From assembly GCA_003971905.1 (NCBI GenBank), contig RSEE01000122.1, forward strand, positions 117,047 through 181,046: 64,000 nt of DNA. The letters run 5' to 3'. The position numbers and the translations under genes are program-made. Position 1 is the first letter of the stretch. Each line of letters starts with the position of its first letter. Positions 36,362 to 48,384 of this stretch are shown here, one piece after another. The notes below the pieces were generated by a model. It was not told where the DNA came from and searched no databases. It worked only from the letters and a program-made list of their open reading frames with translations. Source of the DNA: Moniliella sp. 'wahieum'. Lineage: Eukaryota; Basidiomycota; Moniliellomycetes; Moniliellales; Moniliellaceae.

Positions 36362-39300
36362 GGGGAGTGTGAGAAGGAGGGGGGAGAGGTGGGTGTGGGT
36401 GTGGAAAGAAGGAAGGAGGAAGGTGGCCCGGCCCGAACGTATCTTGTCTTCGGACGATTATATAGGACCGTCGGGCTCAAACCAAATCGAACTTTGTCTG
36501 GGCAGGGGGTTTGTCGGGCGGACAACCAGTGTCCTCTCGTATCTTGGCAACGCCCATCCGAATACTTCTTGCCGGGAAGGACGCCGCAGCAGTGGTCGTC
36601 TCTCTCTTGCGGCACAGGCACCTGCCAGTACTCCGTCGGCAGATGCAGCCATCGCAGGGTAGTAAGCCTCAGGGAGGCCTCAGTAGCCCGTCGGACCACG
36701 CGCCAGGGACCAGACATCACGCATCCATCCACACCGACGCAGGCGCCGACAGCGGGCAGGCGCCCCCTGGAGGCCGGTGGCCAGTGACTAGTGACTAGTG
36801 CCGCGGAACGCGTAACGAGCGTCGCCTGTGACATGTGTGACACTGACAGTGCGACCATGTGAATACAATGCTGAGCGGCTGAGCGCTGGCGCTGAGGCCG
36901 GGAGGGCTAACCGCTGAATCGGGCACCTGTATGAGGGCACGGCGCAAGTGTCCTGCGGCTCCCAAACGCGCTTGTCCCGGCTCGCGCAAGGCACCCCATC
37001 AGTGTGCAGGCTGCACCATGTGCTTTGGCGCCCGAGCGAGCGCAGCACGCACACACACTGCCGCCGCGCCCGCTCGGCGCAATGTGGCGGCTTTCGCCCG
37101 GGGGCGGGACAAGGCAGGCCAGCCACGCGAACAGTGGCGCGCTGGCGGGTCAGGCCTCAGACTAACCCCTCAGGCCTCAGGGCGGGTGCTCGCCGGCCGG
37201 CTTCCACCTGGCCACCACCGGGCGCAGCACTGGCGCAGCACGGGCGCAGCACGGCGCCCGTGTGGAGGAGCCGCGCCAAAGTGGAGTGCTCGGCCAATTA
37301 GGAACCTCAACGCGTCATCCATCACTGATCCCCAGTGCACGTGACGTGTCGCAAGTGACGCGTGATCGGCTCGAGTCAGAGACAAGCCACTTTCCCCGTC
37401 AAATTAGTAATGTGAGTGACCGTGAACAGGTGAACCCAGCTCTCATCGATCTCAGCCTTCTCAGTCTCACTCTCCCCCCGCCCCTCGCCCTCGCCCTCGC
37501 CCCTCGCTCATCGCCCATCGCACGCTGAGTGCTGAGTAAATGTTGCACAATCTGCTCACGCTCAGCCTCGCGTGGAACGCAACCCAGTAAGTACCTAAAC
37601 GTACATCATCCTCCTCAGGGCTCGGCTGAGCGCTGGGGCTGAGCCAGGCGCCTTAACTTTACCGATTCGCATCACCAGTCACTGCAAACAGCGCAAAACA
37701 CATTCTTCGTGCTTGTAGGCCGACATTGACTAGTGACTATTGATATTGACTTTGCACAGGAGAACTCGCCCGCGAGAGACTCGCGTTTTGTATTTCGCCA
37801 CAATGCCCCTGTAGCGCAAGCTCAGCCTCGCGTCGATGAAGGGTTAATTATAGTATCAATCAGGTACCTTTTGGCAGTAGGAACACAGCGGAGGTCGTGG
37901 GTCCTGGACCCTCGAGCTCGTCATCGACGCATCGGCCTCTCCAGCTTCCTCTGCAGTCGCATTAACTGCATCATGCGATGCAGTTGCATTGATCTCTTTC
38001 TTACACAGCCGCACGAACGCGAAGGACTGACTATAATGAGCGTGAGCACTGGGCACCCGTCATCGATCCGCGTCATCGAGCGTCCTACAAAAACCTCGCC
38101 CACCGGCCCCAATGCCGCGGGAAGGGTGTGTATGTAGAAAGCAGGTTGGGAATTGATAAAAGAAGGAACAAAAAGAAGCCAAAACAGGCTGAATAAAAAC
38201 CGCGCACCATGGGGTTCACCTGGTGTTCCTGTTGCCCCGGTCTCCCCTGGGGCCAAGTGGGGCCTGGACTTGATGCTTGAAGCTTGATGTTTGATCTAGG
38301 ATGCCCCTGAAGATAAGGACCACATGTATATGTCCATGTGCGGCTGCACAGGATGCATGCGCGCTTTTTGTATTGGCACTAGCCCGGTGGCTGTTCTCTC
38401 AGCACTTCCAAAGCTCCACGCGTTCAACGTTCAGCGTCTCAACAGCTCAGCGCATCGGGGCTCAGCCTGAGCGTTCTGCGCCCTGCGCTGGAAGACACAA
38501 CACGTTTTTCAGATGTGTGGGCTAAGCGCTAAGGCACGATTGATACGTTGATACGTGTACCTGGACGCAAAACAGAAGCTCCACGCGTCAAAGAGATAAC
38601 CGATCACACCAAAAACGGAGTCATCGTCATCGCTTGATGACAAGACAAAGCAAGAGGCACATGTGGATGGGGTGGTGGGCGCGGTGTGACGCGGTGACGC
38701 GATGGCGGGATCTAACTGAGGAGACGAGACCCAAGATATAGGTTGAGACTCAGCAAGAGTCAGCTAGTCAGGCTTCAAGTTGAAGCTTGAAGCAAGTGGG
38801 GATAAGATACGAACGAGAACACCTGCTAGAGTGCTGTATGAGAGGTCTGAGTTTGGATGATCGATTCAGGAGGTCACTGTGTCGTCGGAGTACTGATACT
38901 GAGTACTGACGAGAGTATGCTGAGCTCCGCGGGGCGTCGCATCCATGTCTCGGCAACTGCCGGAGCCAACCTCTGGAGAATCCCATGTGGGGTACCTCTT
39001 GCATCATGCCCCAGGCCTCATGTAACACAGGGGGTACAGCACCGTGGGTAAGGAAGGCTAAAAGCACTAATAAAAAGCCATTTGGGTTACAGAAACTTGA
39101 CTACTCAAGGAATTGTGGAAACTAGGATCCTCATGCTGCCTCCTAATGTAATGTGTTTTTGAGAGTATGTTGGGTGTTGAGTGTCCCAAGGACCTAGAAC
39201 CTGAAAGTGTCTGTGTGATCCACAGGACCGGGGGAGAGGGCAGGACTGGTGTACCTATTAGTAGTCTCTGTACCAATAGATAGCCTACTAGCACACCTTG

Positions 39301-40406
39301 TACTCGTTGAGCTGTGAACTTGCGTATATATTGCACGTTTTGCTGCCGTTCAATGAACGTGACGTGTAAAAGAGGTACACACACAACTGGGCACTATCTT
39401 CCCCCTTTCAAACTGGGCTCCAAGCGGCAAGCTTCAGGCTTCCTAAGCTATAGCCTAGTACCATGTGGGTTTTAAGCGGCAATTGCCGCCATTTTTCCCT
39501 ATGCAAATGCACGATATCCACCAGGCCCGTCGTGCCTCAGGCCGACCTCATGGATCATCAGGCTGAGGCCTCAGGCCCAGGTATCGAAGGTATCGTCGGA
39601 TGTTACTGATGGATGAATCATCAACGACATCATCATCAAGGATCTCGATCAATCATCGGCATCCTTCCATCGTGGGTCCGGTAACGGCCGGCAGCTGGTA
39701 ACCGGTAACTATGTTGCGGCTTTTTGCCCCACAACAGCAAACCACAGCATACTCTTGGTCAACCACAGTCACAAGTCAACGATAGTGCTCGTCACTCGTC
39801 ACATGGTCACTGGTCCGTCATGCATCCCACATCACACATCCATACTAACATGCCATCCATGACAGTGCATCATTGCATCGGTTGCCTGGCACGCCCAAGG
39901 GTCGAGCGCAGTTCTTCTCGATCCTATCGACCATCCTTCTTGCTCGCCTATCAACTGTTCCTCGCTCTGGACTGGTGTGCTTGCTCAGAGCAAAACTGCG
40001 TACCTGCACTGGATAGACCGCCGTCCGGGTCCTGGCTGAGATCTGAGATGCTGCGCTGATGGAACGCCAGGGCCATTCCGTTATCGGCATTATCGCCATT
40101 AATCGGTGTTTTATCGATTATCAAGACCTCAGCGGCTCAGCAGAACAACGCAGAACCAAACCGCTGCATTCTCTCCAAACCCCACCAGCGGCGCTGAGGC
40201 CCTGAGCCGAAGGCTTCCTAGTCCGGCTGAGCTCAGCGTCAAGCGAGCATGGGTGTTTCGCGCCGTGGACGGCAATCGATGATGCATGTGTGCATGATAC
40301 GTGGATGGATGGACGCTCCTCGACGGGCCGAACCTCGATGGACAAACATCATCAGCGATCAGCGCCATCTTTGACGCTGTCGATGGCGGCCAGCATGGGA
40401 GATGTG

Positions 40407-40496
40407 GAAGGAAGGAAGGAATGATGGATGGATGGATGGATGGATGATGGATGGATGGATGGATGAGGATGGATGGATGGATGGATGGATGGATGG
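40407..40496. repeat. GGAA/GGAT tetranucleotide microsatellite
   Basis: GGAA repeats at 40407-40420 pass into about 18 GGAT units to 40496, with a few single-base interruptions. It lies 300 bases upstream of the septin start. Confidence 0.9.
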
Positions 40497-40600
40497 GAGC
40501 GTGGTGGCTCCCATCCCACAAGCACGTGACTGCGTCCTCCCGGGCGTTCCGCCCGGCGGGTGAATATTGAATTCCGCTGTGTCTCTGGTGCTGCGGGGGG

Positions 40601-40610
40601 TTAGGGTTGG
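40601..40610 (+). promoter_or_regulatory. Telobox-like motif upstream of septin
   Basis: TTAGGGTTGG sits about 190 bases before the septin start codon, on the coding strand. It resembles the motifs upstream of Rad5, the RING gene and the proteasome gene. Confidence 0.35.
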
Positions 40611-40798
40611 GCGCCACAGCGCGCGACACGCGGATACCTGGGCCGGTACTGGCGCGCGGGCGGGGGGGACACTGGCCGTGTGCGGGCGAGGCGGACAGCG
40701 GCGAGGGCAGCTGTGATCGCCAATCGCTCCACCCGCTCCAGTTGCAATTCCTATTCCACCTCCACCTCCACCTCCCCCACCACCATCCCGCCCCCACC

Positions 40799-41937
40799 AT
40801 GGCCACGTCCACGCCCGCCAGCATTGGGATTGCCAACCTGCCCAACCAGCGGCACAATTGTCGCCAAAGAGGGCGGGCACTTTACGCTGATGTGTTCCGG
40901 CGAGAGCGGGCTGGGCAAACGACGTTGATCAACACGTTGTTCAGTACCGAGCTTGCCGCCGGGCCAACTACCAGCAAGCGCCATCTGCGCCAGATGGACC
41001 GCAACGTGGAGATTGACATTATCAAAGCCGAGTTGGAGAGAAGCAGTTCAAAGTCAAGCTTCTGTTGTGGACACGCCCGGTTTGGGGACTATGTCAACAA
41101 CCGTGACTCGTGGACGCCGATTATTGAGTTTATTGATGACCAGCATGAGCTGTACATGCGGCAGGAGCAGCAGCCCGAGCGGGGACACAAGACCGACATG
41201 CGTGTTCATGCGTGTCTGTACTTTATCCGTCCCACGGGCCACACACTGAAACCGTTGGACATTGAAGTGATGAAACGGCTCGGCACGCGGGTCAACTTGA
41301 TCCCTGTCATTGCCAAGGCCGACACGCTTACCCAGACCGACCTGGCCACTTTCAAGGCACGTATCCGCGCTGTCATTGCTCACCATGGTATCCGCATTTA
41401 CAACCCCGCCTGTGGAGGAGGACGATGCGGCAAGTGCGGAGCTGGCGCGGACCCTGTTGGCCGCTATTGCCGTTTGCCGTGATTGGGTCGACGGACGAAG
41501 TGCAAACGCCCGATGGGCGGGTGGTCAGGGCCGTGCTTACCCGTGGGGCGTGAGTGAGGTGGAGAACGAAGCGCACTGTGACTTTAAGAAACTGCGTTCG
41601 CTGCTCATTCGGACTCACATGCTCGACCTGATCTCCACGACGGAAGAAACGCATTACGAGAACTACCGTACCACGCAATGGAGACGCGCAAGTTTTGGGG
41701 AGCCCAGGTGCGCAGTTGGAGAACCCAAGTTCAAGGAAGAGGAAGAACTGTTTGCGCAAACGGTTTACCGAACAGGTCAAACACGAAGAAGCTCGCTTCC
41801 GCCAATGGGAACAGCACTTGATTGCCGAACGCGACCGACTCAACAAGGACCCCTCGAAAGTGCCCACTCGGCCATCAAGCAACTCGAATCCGAATTGGAC
41901 CATATGGCTCGTACCAGCGTCCACGACGCGGCGTTAA
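40799..41937 (+). CDS. CDC12: Septin, Cdc12 class, frame-broken
   Basis: GTP-binding filament protein that assembles at the bud neck or septum. The N-terminus [10 protein letters not shown] leads, after a one-base loss, to [12 protein letters not shown] and the P-loop GESGLGKTT (a second A is missing at 40918). Next come [30 protein letters not shown] (G3, split over frames), [18 protein letters not shown], the septin signature [20 protein letters not shown], and AKAD of the G4 box in [14 protein letters not shown]. The unique septin element gives [19 protein letters not shown]. The C-terminal coiled coil has [19 protein letters not shown] and [27 protein letters not shown] and the loop sequences match Cdc12 better than Cdc3, Cdc10 or Cdc11. 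The exact stop is uncertain by tens of bases. Confidence 0.9.
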
Positions 41938-42703
41938 GATGGGATCCCAGGCTGGTACCAATCCTCTTCCTCTTTCTCTCTCTCTCGCTTCCTTTTCCTT
42001 TCCCTTTCCCTTTCCCTTTCCTTCCCGTCCGTTCCGGCCCTTTCCCCCCTTCCTTCCTTCCTGCCGCCCACTCGTCCTCTTTCTGCTTGGGGCGGCCTGC
42101 ACGGCGTCTTGTCTTTCTTCTTCCTAGCTCCTTTCTATGCCCGGTCCTACTCTGCACCTCTGCCGTGCGAAGGGATGTGGTAGCAAAAAAGGATGGCGGG
42201 TACGTTGGCCTGGCTGGCGCCCATTTCTGTATTCTTTCTACCGACAGCATGAGAGCGTCCCATATGTGCCGCTGTGGACCTGCTTTGTGACACTGTGAGG
42301 CAGAGCGCCCAGAGGCAGATAGAATGGAACTGGACCCAGGACCAGGTAGGTGCATAGCCGAGCCTGGGCGGTCGGCTAAGGTTGCGTTGACCCATTTATC
42401 TGTCGGCCTTGGGCCTTACCTTGCTCCGGGGACGGGGGGGGGGGGGCAGGAGGGCCGTGTTGGTTGCTGCACTTGTCTGCGGTCTCGGGAGGGGGAAGAT
42501 CGGAGGCCAACTGCGGGGGCGGGGGGCGAGAGACAAACCAAGTCCTGCCCGGCGGATGGCCGGAACTCCTCGGCTACTCCAACACCTTCACTTACCTACC
42601 TCTGTAAAGCCACACGACAACCCCATCTCCCATCTCCCATCTCCATCTCCCATCTCCCATCTCCCATTTCGCATTTCACATTTCGCATCTCACCTGGACA
42701 CGT
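41938..42703. other. Convergent spacer with simple repeats
   Basis: It holds a TTTCCC/CTTTCC pyrimidine tract (41990-42025), a G run at 42437-42448 and a CCCATCT heptamer array (42624-42670). No gene was recognised. Septin and the TRAIP-like gene both end here. Confidence 0.55.
42624..42670. repeat. CATCTCC/CCCATCT heptamer array
   Basis: Six to seven near-perfect 7-base units (CATCTCC) with one shortened unit, then decaying CATTTCG-like units to about 42692. Confidence 0.85.
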
Positions 42704-45310
42704 TTACGCGCCACGTGGCTCGCACGGCACCTTATGCCGGGACCCAGTCGCGTTGCCCTTGACGGCCTGTTGCATCAAGCGCGTCACGTCGTCTGTTGGA
42801 CCGGACGCTCGTGCGCGTGAGGCAGGCAGGCGACGTGAGTTTGGTTGTAGCTGTGCTTGTGCTTGTGCTTGTGGTTGGGATGGTAGTTTGGGTTGTGGTG
42901 ATGGTTGAGCACGGCTGGTGAGAGCGTAGGACGTGCGATGCAGATTGGGGAGGGAGTTTACCCGGTCTCCGCGCGGCCGAGGAGGTGAGCGAGGAAGAGG
43001 AGGACTTGTTGCCGCGCGCGAACCAAGCTGCAGGCAGTTGGTGGCGCGCTACGCCTCCTGACGAAGCAGCGGGGTGTTGCTTCCCCTCGTCCCGATCGCC
43101 TGCCAAGTTGGACAAAGTATATCGTACCCGGTCTCTTCTTCCTCATCCTCATCCTCTTCCGCGTCCTCGTGGGCTTGGGAACCGGTATGCTGTCGTGCTT
43201 GGTAAGGTGCTTTGGATTGTATGTTGGGCTGGGCTCTTGCTTTTGCTCTTGCGGTTGCGGTTGTGGGTGCGCCAAGGCCGGGTTGAAGTTTGCGTGGCGG
43301 ACTGATGAACAACGAATCGTCTTCGTCCTCATTGGCGTCCCAGGTAGTATCGTGTCGAGCATAGCGCGAGCGCGCTTTCCCAATGCTGAGGTTGATCGGG
43401 CCGACGCCGCACCCACTCCCACTCCCACTGCCACACCCTTTCCCTTTGGCTTTACGGATGCGGGTCCGGACCCCGCGCGTGCTCCAAAAGCGAATGGGAG
43501 TGAGCGAGGGGTCTGAGGTGACGGTTGGGAACGACGATGGTCCATCTGTGCGAGTTGAGCTTGGAGAGCATCGATTTCATTCTGCTTGGAAACCAATTTA
43601 GTTTCGCACTGGGACAATTTGCGTGTCAAGCGGTCCAAGTAGTGGCCATGCGTATATTTTTATTGTGTGTAGCAGCCTTTTGTTCCAGTGCGATCGACCT
43701 TGCATGTTCAGCTTCTTGTTGCGCCTGTGGGCCGCTTGAACACGTTGCTCGGCCTCACGTTGTGCCCGAAGAAGATTCTGTTGCGCTTCGCGACGCAGTC
43801 GGACTGTCGTTTCTAATTCCAACGCGAGGGAATGACGTTCTTTGGCCAACTGGTCCTTGCCCTGCTGTAGTTTAGCATCGGCTGCTTTGGCTTCCGCTAG
43901 CAATCGCACCCCCCCCGCGTCATGCGCCTTTTTGGTCTGGTGCAAGTCGCGGCGCGTTTGGCGCAGCGAAGCTCGTTCAGCTTGCAGTGCAGCTTGGTCC
44001 GCGGCCAGAGCGGCTTCGGCTTGGTGGAATAGGTGGGTGCCTGTTTGACTTTGTTGTAGCACACGGTGCAGCTCGGCGCGCACACGTTCCGTCTCATGCA
44101 GCGCGTTGGTAAGGCTGTTCATGGCGTCCTGGTGTCCATGCCCAGCACAGAGGGAGGCAGAGGGAAAACAAAAGGAAATGGAAAGGCGAGGGGAGGGGGG
44201 GGAGAGTCAGTTCCACAGATCCACCGAATGCAGCCGTACCATCCTCGTCCTACTTTGCTCCCGTCCTACCGAGCCGTCATGGGCACGAGGAAGGCACAAG
44301 GAGCAATGGGAGCAAACAGGAACGAAAGGGAAACAAGGCAGGGGGGAAGAGGCAGGAGGCAGGAAGGGCCCAGAGGGGAGAAGGGGGGGACGTACAGTTA
44401 CCGGAGCCATTTCAGCTTGCTTATTATCCGGCCAAAACCGGGAGGAAAGCACACACTTTCCTTGCTGCATGAGGCAAGGCATACAAGCGCAACCCATGTG
44501 CTGCCACCACATACTCTTGCAACGCCAGATGAAACTGGACGAGGTGGTGGAGAAGTATCGCTCGCCTCGGCGGGCCAGCGGGCACGAACGATAGCTTGGT
44601 CCCGTTGGGCACGGTGACGTTGTTTGGCGTGAGGGCGGGGCGAGCGGTCTGGGCGAGGCAGGCGCGGTAGACGGGACGAGTGGGACGAGCGGGAGCGGTG
44701 GGCATGGGAAGAGGCTAGTGCGGAAGGCGCTACCTCGTGACTCAACCGCGCACAGGGCGAGCTGTCCCTCTTTTTCCCCCTCCCTATTGTGGTGGTGGCG
44801 TTGTCTCCAGACAGGATTGGGATTCCGAATCCGAATCCACGTCCACGTCCACGTCCAAGTCCAAGTCCGATTCGGAGTCGGTGTCTATGCCCGAGTGGGT
44901 ATCGGTACGGGTGGGGCGGGGAGGACGAGCGAGGGGAAGCGGGGCGGGGAGGGGGACATCGTGCGCGGCAGGAAGGGCGAGACGCGCGACCAGCACGTTT
45001 CCGCCTCGGGGGAGCTGGGCGGGAGGGGCAGGCGGTCGAGATCAAGGGAGGCAAGGGAGGCAAGTGGGATGGGGTGGGCAGAGGGAAGGCTGCGCAGTTG
45101 GGTGTCCAAGTCGGCCGGGTCAGAGGGAAAGAGACGGATGGCGTGTGCACCAGCGTGCTTGCACTGCGGACAGTGCGCAAAGTGCACGTCCCCGAGCGAG
45201 ACAAACCATTGCGTGATGCACTTGTGGTGGAAAATGTGCCCGCAGAGCAGCGCGGTGGGCGGGTTGTCGGACCCGCTGCCCAGGCTGCCGAGGCAGATGG
45301 AGCAGCCCAT
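42704..45310 (-). CDS. TRAIP-like RING-finger / coiled-coil E3 ligase, frame-broken
   Basis: The start at 45310 gives MGCSICLGSLGSG and a C3HC4/C3H2C3-type RING: CSIC, CGHIFHHKCITQWF and CPQC. CGH-x2-H-x2-C-x2-W followed by CPQC resembles the TRAIP/NOPO class of replication-stress ubiquitin ligases. After a poorly resolved middle (44200-44900) there is a long coiled coil (44122-43600; RVRAELHRVLQQSQ, ADQAALQAERASLRQTRRDL, LAKERHSLALELE) and LSQCETKLVSKQNEIDALQA. A basic, Ser/Pro-rich C-terminal region follows. The last exon may read DDVTRLMQQAVKGN to a stop at 42704 behind an intron (donor near 42962). That RING and coiled coil belong to one gene is inference from order, spacing and the known TRAIP layout; they could be two genes. 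Confidence 0.6.
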
Positions 45311-45475
45311 GGGTGGGGCGGGGGTGGGGATGGTGGTAGAGATGGGGATGGTGGTAGAGATGGGGATGGGGATGGGGGATGGGGATGGTGGTGTGGTGGC
45401 GAGGGAGATGGTGGTGGTGTGGTGGAGAAGAGGGTGGGATGAGAGGCTGTCGCGTCGCTGGCGTGTCGCGTCGCG

Positions 45476-45487
45476 TAGGGTTGGGGG
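45476..45487 (+). promoter_or_regulatory. Telobox-like motif upstream of the RING gene
   Basis: TAGGGTTGGGGG lies about 170 bases upstream of the RING gene start, in inverted orientation relative to that gene. Confidence 0.3.
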
Positions 45488-45616
45488 GGTTAAGTGAAAT
45501 TGCAATGGCCTACGAGCGATGATCGATGAGCAGCCGCAACAAAAAGCAGCACAGATCCATCCATTCAGCCCCTCTGGTCCCACCACACCCACACACACCA
45601 CACACACATCCCAACT

Positions 45617-48095
45617 TCATCCTACACGCCCCAACTCCCCCTCCTCCTCCTCCTCCTCCTCCGCCTCGCTTCCATCATCGGCATCCTCGCTCGCAGCCAC
45701 CGTATAGGACCGTCCCAGGGGACTCCTCGACCACCCCTCTTCCGCCGGCCCACTTCCCGCCGTCGAGCGCGTCAGCTGGGTCGCTTGCGAGTACACTGAC
45801 GACGGTTCCAACAGCGACACGGGTGGGCGGTAGGTCAATTTGTGGTGGCCAGGTGTCTGTTGCTGTTGCTGTAGCCGTTGTTGCTGTTGCTTGTTGTTGC
45901 TGTTGTTGCGGTAGGTCAAGTTGTTGGTGTTGGTGTTGGACTTGGTGTCGTACTTGTTGTTGCCGATGGCGGTGGTAGCTGCGGTAGCGGTGATGACGTT
46001 GCTGGCGCTGGTGGCGCTGGTGCTGGTGGTACGCACGGGCCTGTTGCTGGGCCAATGTGCGGGCGAGTAACGTAGGTCCTCGTAAGGGGAGAGTATTAGT
46101 AGGAGACGCTGCTGATGCTCCTACCCCACCCGAAGGTGGTAATGCTAATGCTAATGCTACCTCGTTTCTTGTACCTGTGCGTGGAGCTACCTCCCGGTCG
46201 GTGGGATGAGTGGGATGACCCATCGAGTCCACGTACGACGACAAGGTGAATGATGACGATACTTTGATCGTGCTTTCAGTAGACGACTTGAAACGACCCG
46301 AGGCACCCCCCGAACGACCATCCGAGTCGCCTTCAGAACCGCAATCGGAATCGGAATTGGAATTGGAACTGGAATTGGAATGGGACTGCGAAGTGGAATG
46401 AGAATCGGTAGTGGCGGTGTACTCGATCCCGCGTCGTCCTGAGGTAGAAGACCGAAGGCTGAATTGACTCTCTCGTTCCCAAGGCCAAGACGCAACGTCA
46501 CGGTGGCCATGCGTAGCATCCTTCAGTGCCGGCGCAGCAGCCTTCCTTGTCGCCGTCGGCATCTTGGTCACCCTTCTCGTCGCCATCGTCACGTGGTTGG
46601 GAGGGCAACAGAAGAAGAAGGAACGGAAAGCAAGGAAGAAGGGTCCACCCCATGCATCACATCTGCCATACGCTTTTCGTCCTCCGAATCCTGCTCACTC
46701 GTCGATGCAGCAAGGGAAACCAAGTACTCCACTGGCTCCTCCCCCCGCCCGCTCGAGGGACGATGAAGGAAAGTATCATTGTGGTCCCATACCTTGGTCT
46801 CGTACAGGCACGAAGAGTGGGGGGTACAGCGTCCGACTCTGACTCTGACTCTGACTCGGCCTCGCCTTCACACTCGAATTCGTCCTTGCACTCATGGCAC
46901 TCTTCCGATACGGCCAAGATGGTGCCGTCGTGATCGAGAAACGAGGAGAGGTGAGCTGGATTACCGGACAAAGGTTGGAACATGGGAGGTCCCGCGGCTG
47001 TGTGGAACATCTTGGCCCGCACGACTCAGGGTTATGGGGTTGACGGTCGCGCGGCCCGGGCCTACACCCAAGGAGGTGGGGGGAGAAAGGCAAGAGGTAG
47101 AATGAGCGAGGTGGTGGGACGACATGTGGGGAACAGGGTGGTGGAGGACGGATGCAGTAGGGCGAGAGGGCAGTGGCTGGCGCATAAGAGCTGGGGTAGG
47201 TCCTACTGCCGTCGATGGCATGCGCTCATGGGGAACCGATCTTCAGGTACAAGCTGGTCCCATGGGGAGGAGGAGGGGGCAGCGCGACGGTCGATGTCCA
47301 TGTCCATGTCCATGTCCATATTGGTTCGATCGGCCCAACGTGGGCCATACGAAGGAAAGTAGAGGGCAGAATGATCATACGAAGCATGCATACCCGAGGG
47401 GACGCCGTGCGCGCTGTACGCACCCGTGGAACGGTTGGACCCGTCGCCTAGGGTCCAATCGAGCGAGACGCGGGACATGCGGGAATCGAGGCGGTGGGCA
47501 AAAGACACTGTACGATTATGGGTGGCGATATGTGTCTTGCGCAGCAGTACGGATAGCAGCACCACGAGCGCCACGAGGGGACAGACGATGGCCGCGGCCT
47601 TGCCTGCGGGTGTGAGGTGGCCATGGGTTGAGAAGACTGACGACGCTAGTGTGGGCGTGAGCGGGGGGCGGGTAAGCGTCAGCGGGAGGGCGATGGCTCG
47701 GGCAGAAGGCGGGGTGTAGGCAGCGACAAAGACGGTCCAGCGGGCGTCGCGGTGTCCCATGGCTGGTGCGGGTGCGGGACGAGGGTGAAGAAGAGGGAGG
47801 CGTTGGCCGACGGCGGGGTCGGTGACCCACCAGTAAGGCGCAAGCTTGATGTGCGCATGGCCGGCGTTGGTGGCGAGGCGGCGCCAGGCATGGAGCGGCA
47901 GCAGCTGTGCTTCCGATGACGCGCGGTAGACGTACAAGTCGAGCGCAGGCCACGGCGCCCAGCAGCGCCCATCCCAGCGCACGTCGGTCGTCTGCGCCGT
48001 GTCGACGACGGCTGCGGCGCGGGGGCGGTGTAGCCGTGGCCGAGCAGACACGCGGTGCGCGTCTCGGCGGTGGTGTTGGTGGTGGGGATGGCCAT
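45617..48095 (-). CDS. Single-pass membrane protein with Q/N-rich tail, frame-broken
   Basis: The start at 48095 reads MAIPTTNTTAETRTACLLGH. The extracellular part has TTDVRWDGRCWAPWPALDLY and KLAPYWWVTDP, a beta-type domain seen in uncharacterised basidiomycete surface proteins. A single membrane segment (AAAIVCPLVALVVLLSVLL) is followed by a basic stop-transfer and DSRMSRVSLDWTLGDGS, a motif I associate with the same uncharacterised family. The cytosolic part then holds MDMDMDMDID, an EGEAESESESESD tract near 46850, a Ser-rich region, a His/Arg/Gln tract and a Q/N-rich stretch (45860-45960) ending in an acidic EEEEEEEGELGRVG tail. Several phase changes are needed, and the piece left of 46600 could be a separate gene. 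No function is known; a wall- or stress-sensor-like layout is only a suggestion. Confidence 0.5.
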
Positions 48096-48384
48096 GGCGG
48101 AGGGGGGGGGAGGGAACGAGAGAGACGAGAGGGGTGCATATATATACCTCCTCGCCCGAAGCATGGCCAGCTGCATGCGCCCCGCACTGCAGCGCACGCC
48201 GGCTGCCACAGGCGCCGTGCGGGTGCGCTGGGGGGGCTAGGGTTGGGTGCTAGGGTTGGGCGTGTGCGCGACGCGCTGCGACGCGTGTTCTGAACGCCAC
48301 TCAATCTTCAATCAATCTTCAGACGGCTACTCAAATTACTCGACCGACAGCCACCACATGCATTTGCATTCTTTTCCCACCGCC
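48096..48384. promoter_or_regulatory. Bidirectional promoter with paired telobox-like motifs
   Basis: A 289-base divergent spacer between the membrane protein and RAD5. It contains CTAGGGTTGGG twice in tandem (48237-48247 and 48250-48260). A TATATATA run at 48140-48147 lies about 45 bases upstream of the membrane-protein start. Confidence 0.5.

Larger units (their letters stand above)
36362..40798. other. Long repeat-rich spacer between divergent genes
   Basis: No gene was recognised in 4.4 kb although GC is high. Motif families recur: TGACTAGTGACTAG (36785-36798 and 37726-37740), GCTGAGC/GCTGAGG (near 36870-36900, 37620-37645, 38430-38470, 39550-39575, 40130-40230) and AAGCTTGA types (38269-38293, 38771-38795). 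A GGAT microsatellite and a telobox-like motif precede the septin gene. A frame at 39067-39384 (-) vaguely recalls a Copia integrase end but is not convincing. Confidence 0.5.

Noticed and set aside
39067-39384. Possible Copia integrase fragment (QRVQGVLVGY on the minus strand)
   Set aside because: Only a short GVLVGY-like match; the rest does not follow the family and no terminal repeats or neighbouring Copia domains are present.
40601-40610. Interstitial telomeric repeat marking an old chromosome fusion
   Set aside because: Only one short TTAGGGTTGG unit is present, and similar units recur upstream of other genes, so a promoter motif fits better.
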